64,000 bases of DNA, taken from the NCBI GenBank assembly GCA_022457155.1, contig JAJGOT010001038.1, forward strand, positions 21,001 to 85,000. The letters run 5' to 3'. The position numbers were made by a program, and so were the translations under genes. Positions 11,401-26,400 of the stretch are shown one piece after another; positions within the stretch are counted from its first letter, which is position 1, and each line of letters begins with the position of its first letter. The notes under the pieces are model-generated. The model ran no database searches and was not told where the DNA came from. It was given only the letters and a program-made list of their open reading frames with translations. Source of the stretch: Cladopsammia gracilis. Lineage: Eukaryota; Cnidaria; Anthozoa; Scleractinia; Dendrophylliidae.

Positions 11401-14400
11401 GACTTGTTCAAAACAAACCATAAAACTTGCTTACGCAAGCGCATGAGTGTAGGCTACAATAGTAGCCTCCTAAAGTCTTATTTTTGAACGGACCAGTCTG
11501 AATCAGTTTTTCATCCCTTTACATTGTAACATTTTGGTTCAGATATAAGGGAAATGGGTTTGTTTTTCGAGTCAAAAATACAGTAGTTTTTGCTGCAGAT
11601 TTTGAGTCACAGCCAGTGGAATGGGAGGGGGGGGGGGGGTATTTAATGTTGTTGACAGAACCTACATGTACAACTGTATTCAGGGGATACTCTTTTGACA
11701 ATAGTTGAAATGTCTTCTTTTTTTTGTGGTGAGGTACATTTTTTTGTTGTGCTTTAATTTATATTTAAAAAGTAGCCACCACTTTTCCATCTGTTTTAGA
11801 CTAATGGTCCCATAACAAAACCAAAAGGCTGTGAAGTTGTACCACATGCTGGTTGCTGTAAAGATGGTATGTAAAAATGACCAAAATATGTTCAAAAGGA
11901 GCGAGTCATTATTGAGTTTGCTGTGTTTTTTGAAATCAGATGATCTCAGATTATTTCAATTTTCCTTTAAAATACTTATCAAATTTTTGACAGGCAAAGA
12001 TGGAAGAGATGGACAAAATGGTGAGTTGACCAATGCATATTTAAGCTCATTACATTGATTTGGATGTTTGATTTTAACCATTTCTCATTTTCCTGCCAGT
12101 AGAGCATTAGTTTCAAATGAAGTCACTTGTATTAATGTAATTTTTTCTTCTCACACAGGAAAAGATGGGCGCGATGGTGTGAATGGTAATTGTCTTCAAT
12201 TTTGTGTATAATTATAGAATTATTTATCACAGTTTTAAATGTACGTCTAAGAAGTTGTCTTAATGCAAAGTAACTATTTGTAAATTAAAAATAATATTGG
12301 ACAGTGATTAAATCAAGTATTGAATTTAGAATCATGATGATCACAGAAAGACTAAAATATATCCAATTATAATGTTGTGATAATATTGGGGAACTTAATA
12401 GCAACCAACAATTATTGCCACCAGGTAACATCCTTTATTTTAAATAAATATGCTGTAATGAGCTATACTTTAATGAGCTAAGTGTATTAGAGCAGTGTTC
12501 AATTTAGTGTGGTAAAATCAAAACCAAAGTAATTACTCTGACCAATTACAGCAGTTGTGAACAATCCAATGAACTAATCAGAGTTCAAAGCAATTACATG
12601 ATGGCGACGCCAAGCACGGGAAAACACATGAAAGCTTGTCACAATTGGGTTTGGTTTTACTTCTGATTGGTTGAGAAAGTGGCACAAGATTTTTTAGCCA
12701 ATCACAAAGCGTAGCAATGAAAAACCAAAGAAATTTTGTAATTACTTTTGACACTCAATTGAAAACTGCTCTAGAGCACATTAATAAAGGTTACTTTCTT
12801 ACTTAGAAATACTTAACAGCAAAAAACACGAACACTTTATTTATACACAGAGTAGTGAACCGGCTAAAGTTGTAGCATTTGATGAACAGCTAGTTAATTT
12901 ACTGTGATGAAAATAAACTAAAATCCCAGTATACTAAGGAACAGTTAAGTTAAAATGATGCAAGATACAAGATATTATATAATGGCTGTGATAAAACAGA
13001 ATTATACCAGTTAATTAATACCAATAAGATAACTTGAGAAATAATAAATTATACAATTTGCAATTTCTGTCAATTGTCAAGTGGCCTGGATTTTCCTTAG
13101 ATATTACAATTCTGGGCCCCTGGCAGTGACTTTGATAAATTAGGGCAATTGCTGTACATATATTTCCACATCACCAGCTATACTTAAAAAATTGTGCAGA
13201 CAGCCTTGCAACTTTTAATTTGCCCTTGAAATTTGATGGCTGACAAGCGTTAATCAGTTAAACACGTATTCACATTTCCTTTGGATCATTGTTTTTAACA
13301 CAGGAAAAGATGGCCGTGATGGACGAGATGGAACAAGTAGAGGAAAGGTTGGCCAATTTAGTAGTTATTTTGTTAAGAATAAAAGTTAAAGGGCTACTCT
13401 TAACTCAAACTGATTAATGTTTTGGCCTTTTTCTTGGCTGACATCACCTGAGAAATTCACATTATGGCATACTGTGAAACAGCTAGTCAAAGTCTGGGGT
13501 GTCTCAATTAACTCAGACCTTGAAAACTCACCTCATTTTAGTCATACCCCCAAGACATGCAGACCCCTGGGTGTCTCGAAAACTCAGACCGCCGCCCCCC
13601 CCCCCAAAAAAAAATAATAATAATTTAGTGATCTACAAGTACTTAAGTCTCCTGTTGCGACATGGATAATCCTCCAACATAATGGCACATGACCTCTGAC
13701 CCCGTGTCCAACAGCAATTTCCTCTTGCTCTAGATCGTTGTTGTTGAATGATGGTAAGCCAGTAATACTTATTCTAGGAATAATTAATTTTTTGCCTTCA
13801 TTGTAAAGCACAGCAACTTAAAACTCATGATCTAAGCTGTAGGGACAGACCATTTAATTTTTGTCTCCTTTTTTCATGTGCTTTCTTGTGCATGATTTTT
13901 TTTCTCTAAAATTTCTTCTGCAGGAAATTTTTTTGCTCAAATACGAGCCAGCGATGTGTAGAGCATTTCTTATTCACAATTTGGCTGACAGGGGCCTTTG
14001 ATTTGGTCTGGAAACTTGTTTACAAAATGGTTATAACATTAAAGGGAAAATGTTACTTTAGAAATTTGAAGGTTTGTACGAATTACAGAAAAGTGAAATT
14101 GTACATACAGCTATTAACAGAAAGATTTACCAAATACAGAGTGTATTCTGGTCTGTGGGATGATAACTTACTGTTCTGACTCTTTCTTCAAGAACGACAA
14201 AAGGGGTGTTATTGTGGCATATCCAAGCCACTTATCTCACTCACTAAAAGCACATTTATGTTACCATGGTAACCAAGAGATGTTGTTTTATCTTTCAGGG
14301 AGTGAAAGGCGAAGCAGGGATGCCAGGACGGGATGGGAATCCTGGGATTAAGGTATTTATGTTCTGTATTTTATTTTTAATTTAAACTGAAATTAATATT

Positions 14401-17400
14401 ATTTAACAATCTAAAGATTACCAGTATTCTTCTGTTACTTAGTAAATTTTCCTGGAGACTAAACAATGAAAATCCCTGCCCTATCCCAGACTTGCTACTA
14501 CCGGTATTAGAACTGTATCACTATTAATGTTTTTAATGGAAAACCAGTTTCTGTCAACAATCTTGCTGCGATGATTTTATTTCCATTTAGGGAAGCCTCA
14601 TTCTTTTTCAAGTTTCCATTCCTATTCTTGACTTATAATAATTCTTCAAACCACTGACCATTTTATTGGCAAATGATACCCTATTGTAGACCAACTCTCT
14701 AATTTCTATACCCTATAGCTATCCCTGACTAAACTGCTTGTAAACCATACCCTTCACAGCGGCTCATAATCATATAGCTTATGTTATTCTTGGTTTGCAT
14801 CCACGTGTCAAGGGGGCCATGTTGGTGGTCAATACAATACAATTTTTTTTGCAGAATTTGCATGAAAAAAGAGTTTAGTTCCCAGCGGAGAGAAACGGTT
14901 TTGTTCTTGACCACCAACATGGCCGCCGTAACGTCATGTGCAAACCAGCAACATGAGAGCAACCTCCCCCTGGGGAAGTTTACACTGTAAGCTGCCTGTA
15001 AAGTTTTAATAGGCCACTCCGAAAAATACCATGATAATCTTTTTTGTGCAGGCTCAGCCTCACCGGGGTGTAATTCTTTGTTAGAATGGCACAATGGAAT
15101 TCAGAGTACACGTAGGAATGGCAGGATGTAGCATTGTGTGTTTGTATGTATACAAATGTGCACCGTATGCAAATTACCAAGAAGTTGAAGCATAGCATGT
15201 GTAGTTTGTGCTGAAAATAAAAGAAATTGGAAAAATCAGGCTTACATCAAGCACCACCCAAACCTGCACTTTAAAGAGTATTATGGTATTTTTCATAGTT
15301 TCTGGAGTGGGGAATAATATTTTTTCCTTTATTCATATGAGTTTGTGTCATAATTATGTTTTAATTATAAAAGGGAGAGAAGGGAGAACCTGGCATAGGA
15401 GGAAACAGTGGCAATGTTATTATTAATTGTGATATATTCTCACTGGGGCTACCAACTAACAATGCCTCAGGATGTAATATTAAGATATGGGATAGGCCAG
15501 CCCGAGGCGGTAGTGAGTAGGTAGCTCCCTGGAGCGTGCGCTATCATCGCTGCGGGGAGGAGGGAGGGGCGTACTAAACTAATCCTCCCCGAGCGCCATG
15601 AAAGGACTTTTGAGGTTATGAAGGACTGATCGCACCAGAATAAGATTATATAGCCAACAACGTGCCGGAGGTTGCGCAACCCATTCCCACGCTACTATTC
15701 TTGGGGTTTTAAGTTACGTAATATGTTGAACTTCGCCATTGTTTGAAGGAATCCCCGGTGAGAATAGTGATATATTCTCACTGGGGCTACCAACTAACAA
15801 TGCCTCAGGATGTAATATTAAGATATGGGATAGGCCAGCCCTTCGGCTAAAGCTCCCTGGCAACTCACCCGAAGCAGAGTGTGCTAGGAAAAACCAGAGT
15901 GGAAGCACCAAAATGTAGACTTTCCTCCCAAAACTCAGAAATACGGTAAGCATGAAGCAGAGGATCATGAAGATAATGTGTCCTCCTCCCATAACTCAGA
16001 AAATCCTCCCTCCTTGTAGGTAGACTTGCCGCAAACTAAAACCGGCAAAACGGACTTGGAGAAGGTCAGCTAACTAACCTTGTGGTAGCACTGAATTAAT
16101 GGAAGGGAGCCTTATAATAAGAAAACAGGACAGAAAAAATAGTAACTGCGCTGTAAGCCACATTTGAGTACTAACGGCTACCACCGCTACAAGGGCACAG
16201 GAAGTAAAGAGAACTGTAACTGTAACTGTAACTGTAAGGCAACAGCCCTAGTTAGGATAACGTTGTAGAATCTTTTTCCAACCCCTGGACGTCGCAAGTC
16301 TGACTGTGAATGTCTGACTACCTCCAAAAACAAAAGAAAACAACAAAAAGGTTTTGGTTTCCAAAAAGTACCGTGTTAGCCAAGACCGTAACCAATAACA
16401 TGGAAACTTGATGTAATGGGGCACCGGGGCCGCCGCGCTTTGGGGTAACCCTACATAATACCAGCAAGCAGACAAAACGTAGGCGCACAGCCTAATTCCG
16501 AGCATTGAGGAAAAAACATAAAAAGAAACACCGCTAAGAGATGGGTATAACCCCAAAGCGAAGCAACCCCGAAATACCCCGTCCAGGGACAGAGCAATGA
16601 AGGATATTAGACAATCCCTTCGAGGAAGCTTCGCAAAAAAGGCCACCCACGAAAAAAGACAGAATACAAACTATAGACGGACACTAAAAGATAACACAGC
16701 GTTAGAAAACAGACTAGAATTGAAGTCCACTAAGGTAGGTCTGGAAGAGCTCCCCAGGCAAACGCGTTGCTGGCGGGAAATTACATATAGCAGCGCAAAA
16801 CACAACTCCAATTAACAGCTAAAACAAAGCAGCCGTGAAAAATTGCGAAAGGCCGCGCAAATAAAAAATACCTTGCCAAATTATGTAGTGAAAGGGTCCA
16901 TTCACAACGCAAACATACGTGCTAGCGACAAATTCCATGACCAGCGCAAACAAATCCGTTAGTGAAAATATCCCTTTAACAGCGTAAACACACTAGTTCG
17001 CGAGAGCTCCATAGACCCGCGAGACAAATTTGCTAATGAAAAAATCCGTTAAACAGTGCAAACATAGCTCGTGGACAATCCAATTAGCAAGGAAAGCATA
17101 TATGTTCGTGGAAATTCGCTTGACCAGCGCAAATAAATTTTTCTAGTGAAAAAGTCCGTAAAACGGCGCAGAAACATATTCGCCAAGGGAAAACTTGATA
17201 CAACCGCGTAAACACATTCGTTTGTGAGAAGAGGTCCATTTACCAGTGCAAACAATGTTGCCAGAGAAAAAAGTCCACATAACAGCGTAAACAAGAGAAA
17301 CACATACGCTCGAGAACTCCATACGACAGCGGAAACACATACGCTTGTAAAAATTTCCGTTAAACAGCGCGAACACATTCGCTCATGAAAAGTACAATAT

Positions 17401-20400
17401 AACAGCGCGAGCGTATTCGCTAGTGCAAATTCCGTTAACCATCGTAAGCATAGTTTTTATTAGCTCATGAAAGACCATCTAACAGCGCAAACATATTCGC
17501 TCGTGAAAATTCCATTAAACAGTGTAAACGGACTCGCCGGCCCGTGAAAAATTCCATCTAACAACGCAAACATATTCGCTCGTGAAAGTTCCATACATAC
17601 ATACATATAACATATAACATATAACAGCGCAAGCATATTCGCTCCGGAAGGTTCGGTATAACAGCGTAAACATATTCGCTCGTGAAAGTTCCATTAAGCA
17701 TTGTAAACATATTCGCTCGTGATAATTCCATCTAACAGCGCAAACATTCGCACGTGAAAGTTCCATATAACAGCATAAACATACTCGCTCGTGGAAGTTC
17801 CGTATACCAGCGTAAACATATTCGCTCGTGAAAATTCCATTAAACTGTGCAAACATATTCGCTCGAAAAAATTTTATGATGAAAAGTACTATATAACAGC
17901 GAAAAACATATTCGCTCGTGAAAGTTTTATATAACAGCGTAAACATATTCGCTCGTGAAAATTCCATCCAACAGCGAAACATATTCGCTCGTGAAAGTTC
18001 CATATAACAGCGTAAACATATTCGCTCGTGGAAATTATCTAGCAGCGTAAACGTATTCGCTCGTGAAAATTCCATCCAACAGCGAAACATATTCGCTCGT
18101 GAAAATTCCATCTAACAGCGTAAACATATTCGCTCGTGAAAATTATTTAGCAGCGTAAACGTATTCGCTCGTGAAAATTCCATCCGACAGCGAAACATAT
18201 TCGCTCGTGAAAGTTCCAAATAACAGAGTAAACATATTCGCTCGTGGAAATTATCTAGCAGCGTAAACGTATTCGCTCGTGAAAATTCCATCCAACAGCG
18301 AAACATATTCGCTCGTGAAAATTCCATCTAACAGCGTAAACATATTCGCTCGTGAAAATTATTTAGCAGCGTAAACATATTCGCTCGTGAAAATTCCATC
18401 CAACAGCGAAACATATTCGCTCGTGAAAGTTCCATATAACAGCGTAAACATATTCGCTCGTGGAAATTATCTAGCAGCGTAAACGTATTCGCTCGTGAAA
18501 ATTCCATCCAACAGCGAAACATATTCGCTCGTGAAAATTCCATCTAACAGCGTAAACATATTCGCTCGTGAAAATTATTTAGCAGCGTAAACATATTCGC
18601 TCGTGAAAATTCCATCCAACAGCGAAACATATTCGCTCGTGAAAGTTCCATATAACAGCGTAAACATATTCGCTCGTGGAAATTATCTAGCAGCGTAAAC
18701 GTATTCGCTCGTGAAAATTCCATCCAACAGCGAAACATATTCGCTCGTGAAAATTCCATCTAACAGCGTAAACATATTCGCTCGTGAAAATTATTTAGCA
18801 GCGTAAACGTATTCGCTCGTGAAAATTCCATCCGACAGCGAAACATATTCGCTCGTGAAAGTTCCAAATAACAGAGTAAACATATTCGCTCGTGGAAATT
18901 ATCTAGCAGCGTAAACGTATTCGCTCGTGAAAATTCCATCCAACAGCGAAACATATTCGCTCGTGAAAATTCCATCTAACAGCGTAAACATATTCGCTCG
19001 TGAAAATTATTTAGCAGCGTAAACATATTCGCTCGTGAAAATTCCATCCAACAGCGAAACATATTCGCTCGTGAAAGTTCCATATAACAGCGTAAACATA
19101 TTCGCTCGTGGAAATTATCTAGCAGCGTAAACGTATTCGCTCGTGAAAATTCCATCCAACAGCGAAACATATTCGCTCGTGAAAATTCCATCTAACAGCG
19201 TAAACATATTCGCTCGTGAAAATTATTTAGCAGCGTAAACATATTCGCTCGTGAAAATTCCATCCAACAGCGAAACATATTCGCTCGTGAAAGTTCCATA
19301 TAACAGCGTAAACATATTCGCTCGTGGAAATTATCTAGCAGCGTAAACGTATTCGCTCGTGAAAATTCCATCCAACAGCGAAACATATTCGCTCGTGAAA
19401 ATTCCATCTAACAGCGTAAACATATTCGCTCGTGAAAATTATTTAGCAGCGTAAACGTATTCGCTCGTGAAAATTCCATCCGACAGCGAAACATATTCGC
19501 TCGTGAAAGTTCCAAATAACAGAGTAAACATATTCGCTCGTGGAAATTTTGTATAACAGCGTAAACATATTCGCTAGTGGAAGTTCCGCGCGTCTAACAC
19601 CGTAAACATATTCGCTAGTGGAAGTTCCATTAAACAGCGAAACATATTCGCTCGTGAAAATTTCACCTAACAGCGAAACATATTCGCTCGCGAAAATTCC
19701 ATCTAACAGCGTAAACATATTCGCTCGTGAAAATTATTTAGCAGCGTAAACGTATTCGCTCGTGAAAATTCCATCCAACAGCGAAACATATTCGCTCGTG
19801 AAAGTTCCATATAACAGCGTAAACATATTCGCTCGTGGAAATTATCTACACACTAAATTCAAAAGATCTGTTTCAGCCCCAAAAATGGGGCCGTTTCGGT
19901 GAGTAAAATACAGTGCTATTTTTGGGGCTAATTTAGCTCCGTTTTAGTAGAGCTGTTTTGGCCCTAACCACCAGAGTCGAAATAGCTCTATTGAAGGGGC
20001 TAAAAGTACCATATATAGGAGCTGTTTTGGAAAAATGGGGGGCTGTTTTGGTTTTTGAAAGGGCTGAAATAGCCGTTGAAAGGAACCAAAACAGCCCATT
20101 TTTGGCCAATTCGAACCCATCGTTCAGAGTTAAAATGGCCATCATTTTAGGGCTGATTTAGCCCTAAACTATCGCCAAAACAAGCCTACATTGCAGATCT
20201 GAATCAGTAGCAATGGGTTCGAAACGGTACCTATATCAGATCTGTTTTAGACCCTCGTTGGTCTAAAATGACTATACTGGAAGGGTTAAATCAGCTAAAA
20301 GTTGGAGCTGTTTTGGTTTTTAAAAGGGTTGAAATAGTTGTGAAAAGAGCCAAAACGACCCAATTTTAGCCATGGTTCAGAGTTAAAATGGCCATCATTT

Positions 20401-23400
20401 TTGGGCTGATTTAGCCCTAAACTATCGCCAAAACAAGCCTACATTACAGATCTGAATCAGTTGCATTGGGTTGGGAACATGGACCAACTTTTGTGGCCGA
20501 GTCAGCCCAGATTGCACCAAAATAAAACAACATTTTAGGTTTGAATCAGCATCATTGTACCAAATCGGTGGCACAACTACACATATATTAGGCATCGTCA
20601 AAATTTTCGAGCCATATCATAACCGTTAAAAATAATAACGCATTGATGTTGGTATAACAGGTAATGCAATTTAAATGCTGCAATAAATACACATGTACTT
20701 ATATAAGACATAAGTATTTTAACCAAAACGCAATATTTAATAATATTATCTTACACTGCCTTTCCAAGCTAAACAAGTAGCATCAATATTTCATGTTATT
20801 TTTAACAGCAAGGTAGAAAAATACTGTAAAAAATTGCTTTACCAATTAAGTATGTATGTAACTTGGATTAAATTTTAAAAAAATTCATGTTGATATCCCA
20901 AGACATACATACAGTCAAACCTCCGCTAACGAACACCTCCCATAGGCGGACACCTCCCATAAGTGGACACTTAGTCATGGTCCCAGCCACATACAAAACT
21001 ACATTTTTAACCTCCCATAAGCGGACACCTCTCTTAAACGGACACTTTTTCTGGTCCCGATGGTGTCCGTTTACGGGAGGTTCGACTGTACATGTAATAT
21101 ATCAGTGCAGTGTCAACAAGTTTATATTGTTATATATTGTTAATATAATATTGTTGTATTGTTTATGGTGCTGAAAAAGCCATCAATAAAACAATCTATC
21201 TAAAAAAAAAAACAGCTTAAAGGCCCAGTATCACCCATTCGGCTCTCGGTTGTTTGTTTTTGTTTTCAAACGACGAGCTCGCTTGTGATTGGCTCTTTCG
21301 GGAATTTTCGATTGCGTTAAATTCAATCGTAGACGCATTGGGCGCGCAATGCAATTTGGGTGACACTGGGCCTTTAAACTGAGCCAACACAATAACATAC
21401 TGACTAATGGAGTGAAATCCATGCTTCCCAATGTGCATTACAAGTAAACTATGGTAAAAACAAAAGGGCTGCAAAGTATGCAAGTTGATATGATAAAAGT
21501 CTTTGGAATCTGTTTGCCGATCTGCACATCATTTTCTCTACCTGTGCAGTGCCAAATTAACTGTCCTAAACAGAGTTAGATATATTCTTCTCAACCTGAA
21601 GCCATTCATTGTTTACCTTTGCAAAGAATGCGTGCAAGCATGCAAATTCCTCAATTATTAACCCTTTGAGCCCCAATAGTGAGTAGCATCAATCAGAAAG
21701 GTTATGACAATCAGGGATATGATATTTTCACAACTTCTCCCTGCCACTGGTAAAATAAATGTATACAATGAGAAGAAAGGATAATTTGTATTTTTATACA
21801 ATGTATTGGGGATGAAAGGGTTAAGGCAATGTAACATGGGCAACATTTATGAGCAAATTGTTGCAAAAGAAGTTGTTTGATTTTGCTGCCCATATTAGCC
21901 TGCAGAAACGCTTAAAAAGAATTATGCCTGTTCTGCAGGCTAGGCCATATTGACTTCACCTTCATAAGTCAGCAATGTCATTGAAATATGTGTTTACAGC
22001 CAACAATTTATGTCCACTGCCAATCAACAATAAGGATTGCTCCAGGAAAGAGAGGATGGCCTTGCTGTCTTTATACACTATATTGTATATGTAGAATGAT
22101 GACAGAAAGGCCACAATGCTGTCCACAATATTTCCTGAGGGATACGGCATATTTGCCCCTCACAAACAATATACAGTTGGTCTATGCAAAAATTATCTCC
22201 CACGGCAACAATCTGTGGCTGTACAAAGCCATGCAGCTCATCGTCTATTGCAGCTGTTCTCTACAAAGGAACAAATGAAAACAAAATACTTTAAAATTGA
22301 AGTACATAGTCACAATTGCATAATTTAAATGTATGTACCAGCGCAGGTACCAGGGTACCAACTGCAATGAAGAAAACTGGCAACTCAAAGTTTCACTTCA
22401 TACAACAACCATGAATGGCTATCTTGATTTTATGACTGCCTATTTCCTTTGTGGAGCTGACAACCTCAAAGCTTAATGACAGCCCTGATGTCCATGTACT
22501 CTAATGTTATCAATAGGTAACTAAGATATATGTATGCTTAAATTCTCAAATAAAAGTTCAAAAATTACATCCAATCACCAATAAACACTGTTGGACCCAA
22601 TCAAAAAAATTTACAAAATAATACAAAATAATAATTATTATTATTATTATTAATTATTATTAATTTGATCCAGAATATAACCCACTTTATGGATACCCAC
22701 CTGATACAGACATTCCGGCAACCTCGTTCCCAGGGCCTCTCTCTCTTCAGCTACGTCATCAACGGGAGAGACCCTGGTTGTGGCTGGTCACGTGCCACCC
22801 TGTGACAAAATATTTTCCATTAGGGTAGGGTCAATAACTACTTTCGTTGATCTTCTCGAACGAACAGAAGACAAAAGAAATGCCTGTCAAAGGGCTCATT
22901 CGTTCAAACACACAGGCATTTAACATTTTAATATGTACACCTTTGAAAGCCTCCAGTCACCTTCTAAATTCAACAAAGGTAAAAAGAGCCAGATTTTTAT
23001 TCATCCAGATTTGAATTCGATATTGCCTAAACAAAATATAACATCACACAAATCAGCACATCGTTGCTTTATAAAAATGATGCTTTTATTGACCAGAATG
23101 TAATAATTCTTGTAGTTTGTGTGCTGCATTCACGTCTAAATCTTAGCTTGCAGATAAAATATAAAACAGTGGCGGATCCAAGGGGGAGGGACAGGGGGTC
23201 TGTACCCCGTTTTTTGAATTTGTTTTTTTACAACTTGCTTGACACTGAAATTCTTGCATATCACTATTCAACTGGTTGATTGATTTTTTTTTTAATGAAA
23301 CGCGTGTTGCATTTTACCACTAAACTAATTTTAAATTGTGTTTTGGGTACCCTCTTATAGTCTGTTCGCAAAGTAGTACTGCCCGACTGGCGTTAACAGA

Positions 23401-26400
23401 AACACGTGCTGGTCCCTTTACAAGTAGAATTCATGTACATGGTAAGGGGTCAAGGAAACTGATGTTAAATCAGGATTATAATGTGCAACTGCGACTGAGG
23501 GAGAGGTGTGGAGAAGTTTGGACCCCCCCCCCCCCCCTAATAAAAAATTCCTGGATCTGGCTCTGTAAAATTTAATCTGTATAGTGTTGCCCAATGTAAT
23601 ATATTGATCTTGTCAACAACTCGGTGAATTGATTTCGATAAAATAAAGCATAAGGATAAAGATTACCTCTGTATTCACATACTTAGGAGCCTGATACTGG
23701 CTTAATGTTAAATTCAGCTCAGTTCGCGGCATTTGCCAGTGCGAAATATTGACCGTTGCGGCGTTTGTTTCCATCCCTGAAGAAACAAGGTTTTTTAACA
23801 TGCTTTCCGTCGCTCAGAAACGTTTTGGCTGAGTTGACAACAACATGAACGGGTTGAAGGTCAAAAATACTTGTGCGATAACGAAATGCTTGGCTATAAG
23901 CTTGTTCTGATGACCAGGAATAACTCAAAACACTTCTCCCCTTTCTCGTTAAGCGACAATTATATACATGTACTTTACTACCACTCCCCTAACAAACTTT
24001 TGTTAGCACCCAGTTTCTGGGAGCCACATGACCAGCCGCAACCAGGGTCTCTCCCGATGATGACGTAGCTGATGAGAGAGAGGCCCTGGGAACGAGGTTG
24101 ACATTCCGGAATTTGGAAATCATATGAAAATTGAAACGGGAATCAAGAGTTTGTAAATTGATTTGAAAGGTCACAATTGCAAAAATTGAGAGTTCAATTA
24201 ATAATTTATTGAAACACCACTAGAATGATAAACTTTAGATACTCACAGAAAACATTGTAAACACCTCCTGCTGACACCCCCTTCCCTTCTGCTTAAGTAC
24301 TTTGTTGAGTATGATCAGTACTGTTTGATCTATTACTCCTGTTGAAATAATACAAATCAGAATATTATTAATACTAAAGGCATACCTGTATGACACACAG
24401 GAAACCCTCAATTTCACATTTGCAATCAAATGATAATCAAAGTCAAACTCAAAAACTAATTTTAATCCTACCAGCGACTTATTTCAATGTCTTTGTTACT
24501 GTGTATTTCTGGCCAAACATAATAAATGAACAAAGAGGCTACAGTGGTCCAAAGGTAAGGGGTACAATCTATGATTGTTTTAAAGTTAAGTGATTAAGTC
24601 TGTGACCTTCAATGCAATAAAAATTATAAGACTGATGCTTAAAGCCTGGTTCACACTAGTGACATAACATAACAGCAAATGCAAAACACAACATTTATCA
24701 ATGTTTTGTCACCAGTGTGAACAACACAACCCAACAAAAAAAAAAGAAACATAATGACATAAACATAAGGACATAAGGATAAAAGTGATCTTTTCTTGAT
24801 GTTGTTATGTCCATGTTCTTATGTCATTATGTCAGTAGTGTGAACCAGGCTTAACAGGAGCCCAGTAGTGGTTTAATTGTATATTTTTTAATTACTATTT
24901 TTATGGTTGCCACAAAATGAACATGAAAATTGTTGGCATTATTTTTGGTGATCATAGTTTGGAATCTGAGCTGGAAAGAGAAGCAAAGAGAACCATACCC
25001 AGCTGCTTGAGGTGTCCAAAATTCTTTTATCTTTCAAACAAGGGTACGTCTGCACAATAAGCTTGGCAACATGTACTCTCTCTGCCTTACTGGGGTATCG
25101 TGTGTAATTGAGGATGGCTATACAAATGTCCCGAATGTACTCGTTTTGAAGGTTGACTGTCAGTTGGCCTGCCTTCAACCCATCTTCCACAGCTGCTGAA
25201 AACTAAGAAAAGGTGTCACGTTAAGAGACAGTACATTATTTTGTCTATTTGAATAAATATATTGTAGATCAAGCCTATCCTTAGCTGTCACTTTCAATAG
25301 GAAATAAACAATTTTTAAGAACTTATGCTGAAATATACCATGATAACCAAAATTGAAGGGGTGAGTGGAATAAAGCCCTAAGTGAATTCTGATCAACTGC
25401 TAGCTTCTCCTTCCAGTTTGTCTTGTCTATGCTTATATAACAAAAAAGGAGAACTTGGCTATAGATCACGAGTCACTTAGGGCCTTATCCCAAACTGGAA
25501 TAAGGCCTTCAGTGACTCCTGATCTGAAACCAAATTCTCCCTTTGTTGCATGAGCATACACAAGACAAACAAACTCAATCTGACCAACCATAGAGCGTGT
25601 ATTTCTTTGAACATTGTTATATACATTTTAAAAATATCATTCCTTAACTTTCTGTACTCACACGGGTTGGAAGTTGAAACTTAGAAAATCCAATCAGTCA
25701 CCTAAAAATTAACAACAAATAAATGATAGTGCGCTGTTTGTCTGCTATAACAATGGGAATAACACCTTTATTAATATTTACCATCAATTACATGTATCAT
25801 CATAAGACATCATTGCATGCATCCCAAACTAAACTGAGTAGTCCCTTTCCAACTACATTAAGTAAAGGACAATGAACCTTCTTGTTTAAACCATATTAAC
25901 TTGAATAATAGCACAGATTGATTATTTTTATGCAACCAAAAGTGCAAATTTATTTATGGGGGGCGGGGGTTAATTGAAGAGTAGCTATTTTATTCAAAGA
26001 AATATGGTATTCAAATTCCAAACAGCAAGAACACTATTACCCCTACATTTCTGCAACAAGGAAGGTTATCCACAATTTTTATTCATTATTTTGCCAGGAA
26101 ACTTAAGGAAAAATCAGCTTAGGATTTCATCTAATTTAGTACAACCTACAGGATGCCAGATTATCACTGTCTGGGTAAAAGCCTATGTGTGTTTATGATA
26201 CATGTAGCAATACTGAATGTAATTTACACATTAGTAATAGCCTCAATATCCCTTATCAATACCTCAAATGCAGGTCTTTTATACCTGCTCATGCAGGTCA
26301 TAGCTAATCTTTCAATCAAGTCTGATTTCAAGTGTTTAGCAATTTTGCTAGCCATATAACCAAAGCTGTATACATCTGATGCTGGTCCAGGGACATATTC

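Larger units (their letters stand above)
21962..25195 (-). pseudogene. SAMD3-like protein, exon fragments
   Basis: Two minus-strand segments look coding. 25195-24999 starts after TTTTCAG and ends at a GTATGG donor; it reads AAVEDGLKAGQLTVNLQNEY, then a basic helix with RYPSKAERVHVAKLIVQTYP. This resembles the DNA-binding-like region shared by many SAMD3-like proteins of fishes and cnidarians. 22161-21962 reads SIVAFLSSFYIYNIVYKDSK through LLAVNTYFNDIADL and a stop, resembling their C-terminal part, and has a possible AG acceptor at about 22162. The intervening parts are missing or replaced by MITEs (22719-24100, 24643-24850), so this may be a damaged or incompletely recognised gene. Family naming is from memory and moderate. 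Confidence 0.4.

Noticed and set aside
16248..16646. 132-codon minus-strand frame as a gene
   Set aside because: No domain, no splice support and composition like translated noncoding sequence.
17515..19718. Repeated MEFSRANMF-type frames on the minus strand
   Set aside because: They repeat every 216 bp with the satellite and have no independent coding signal.
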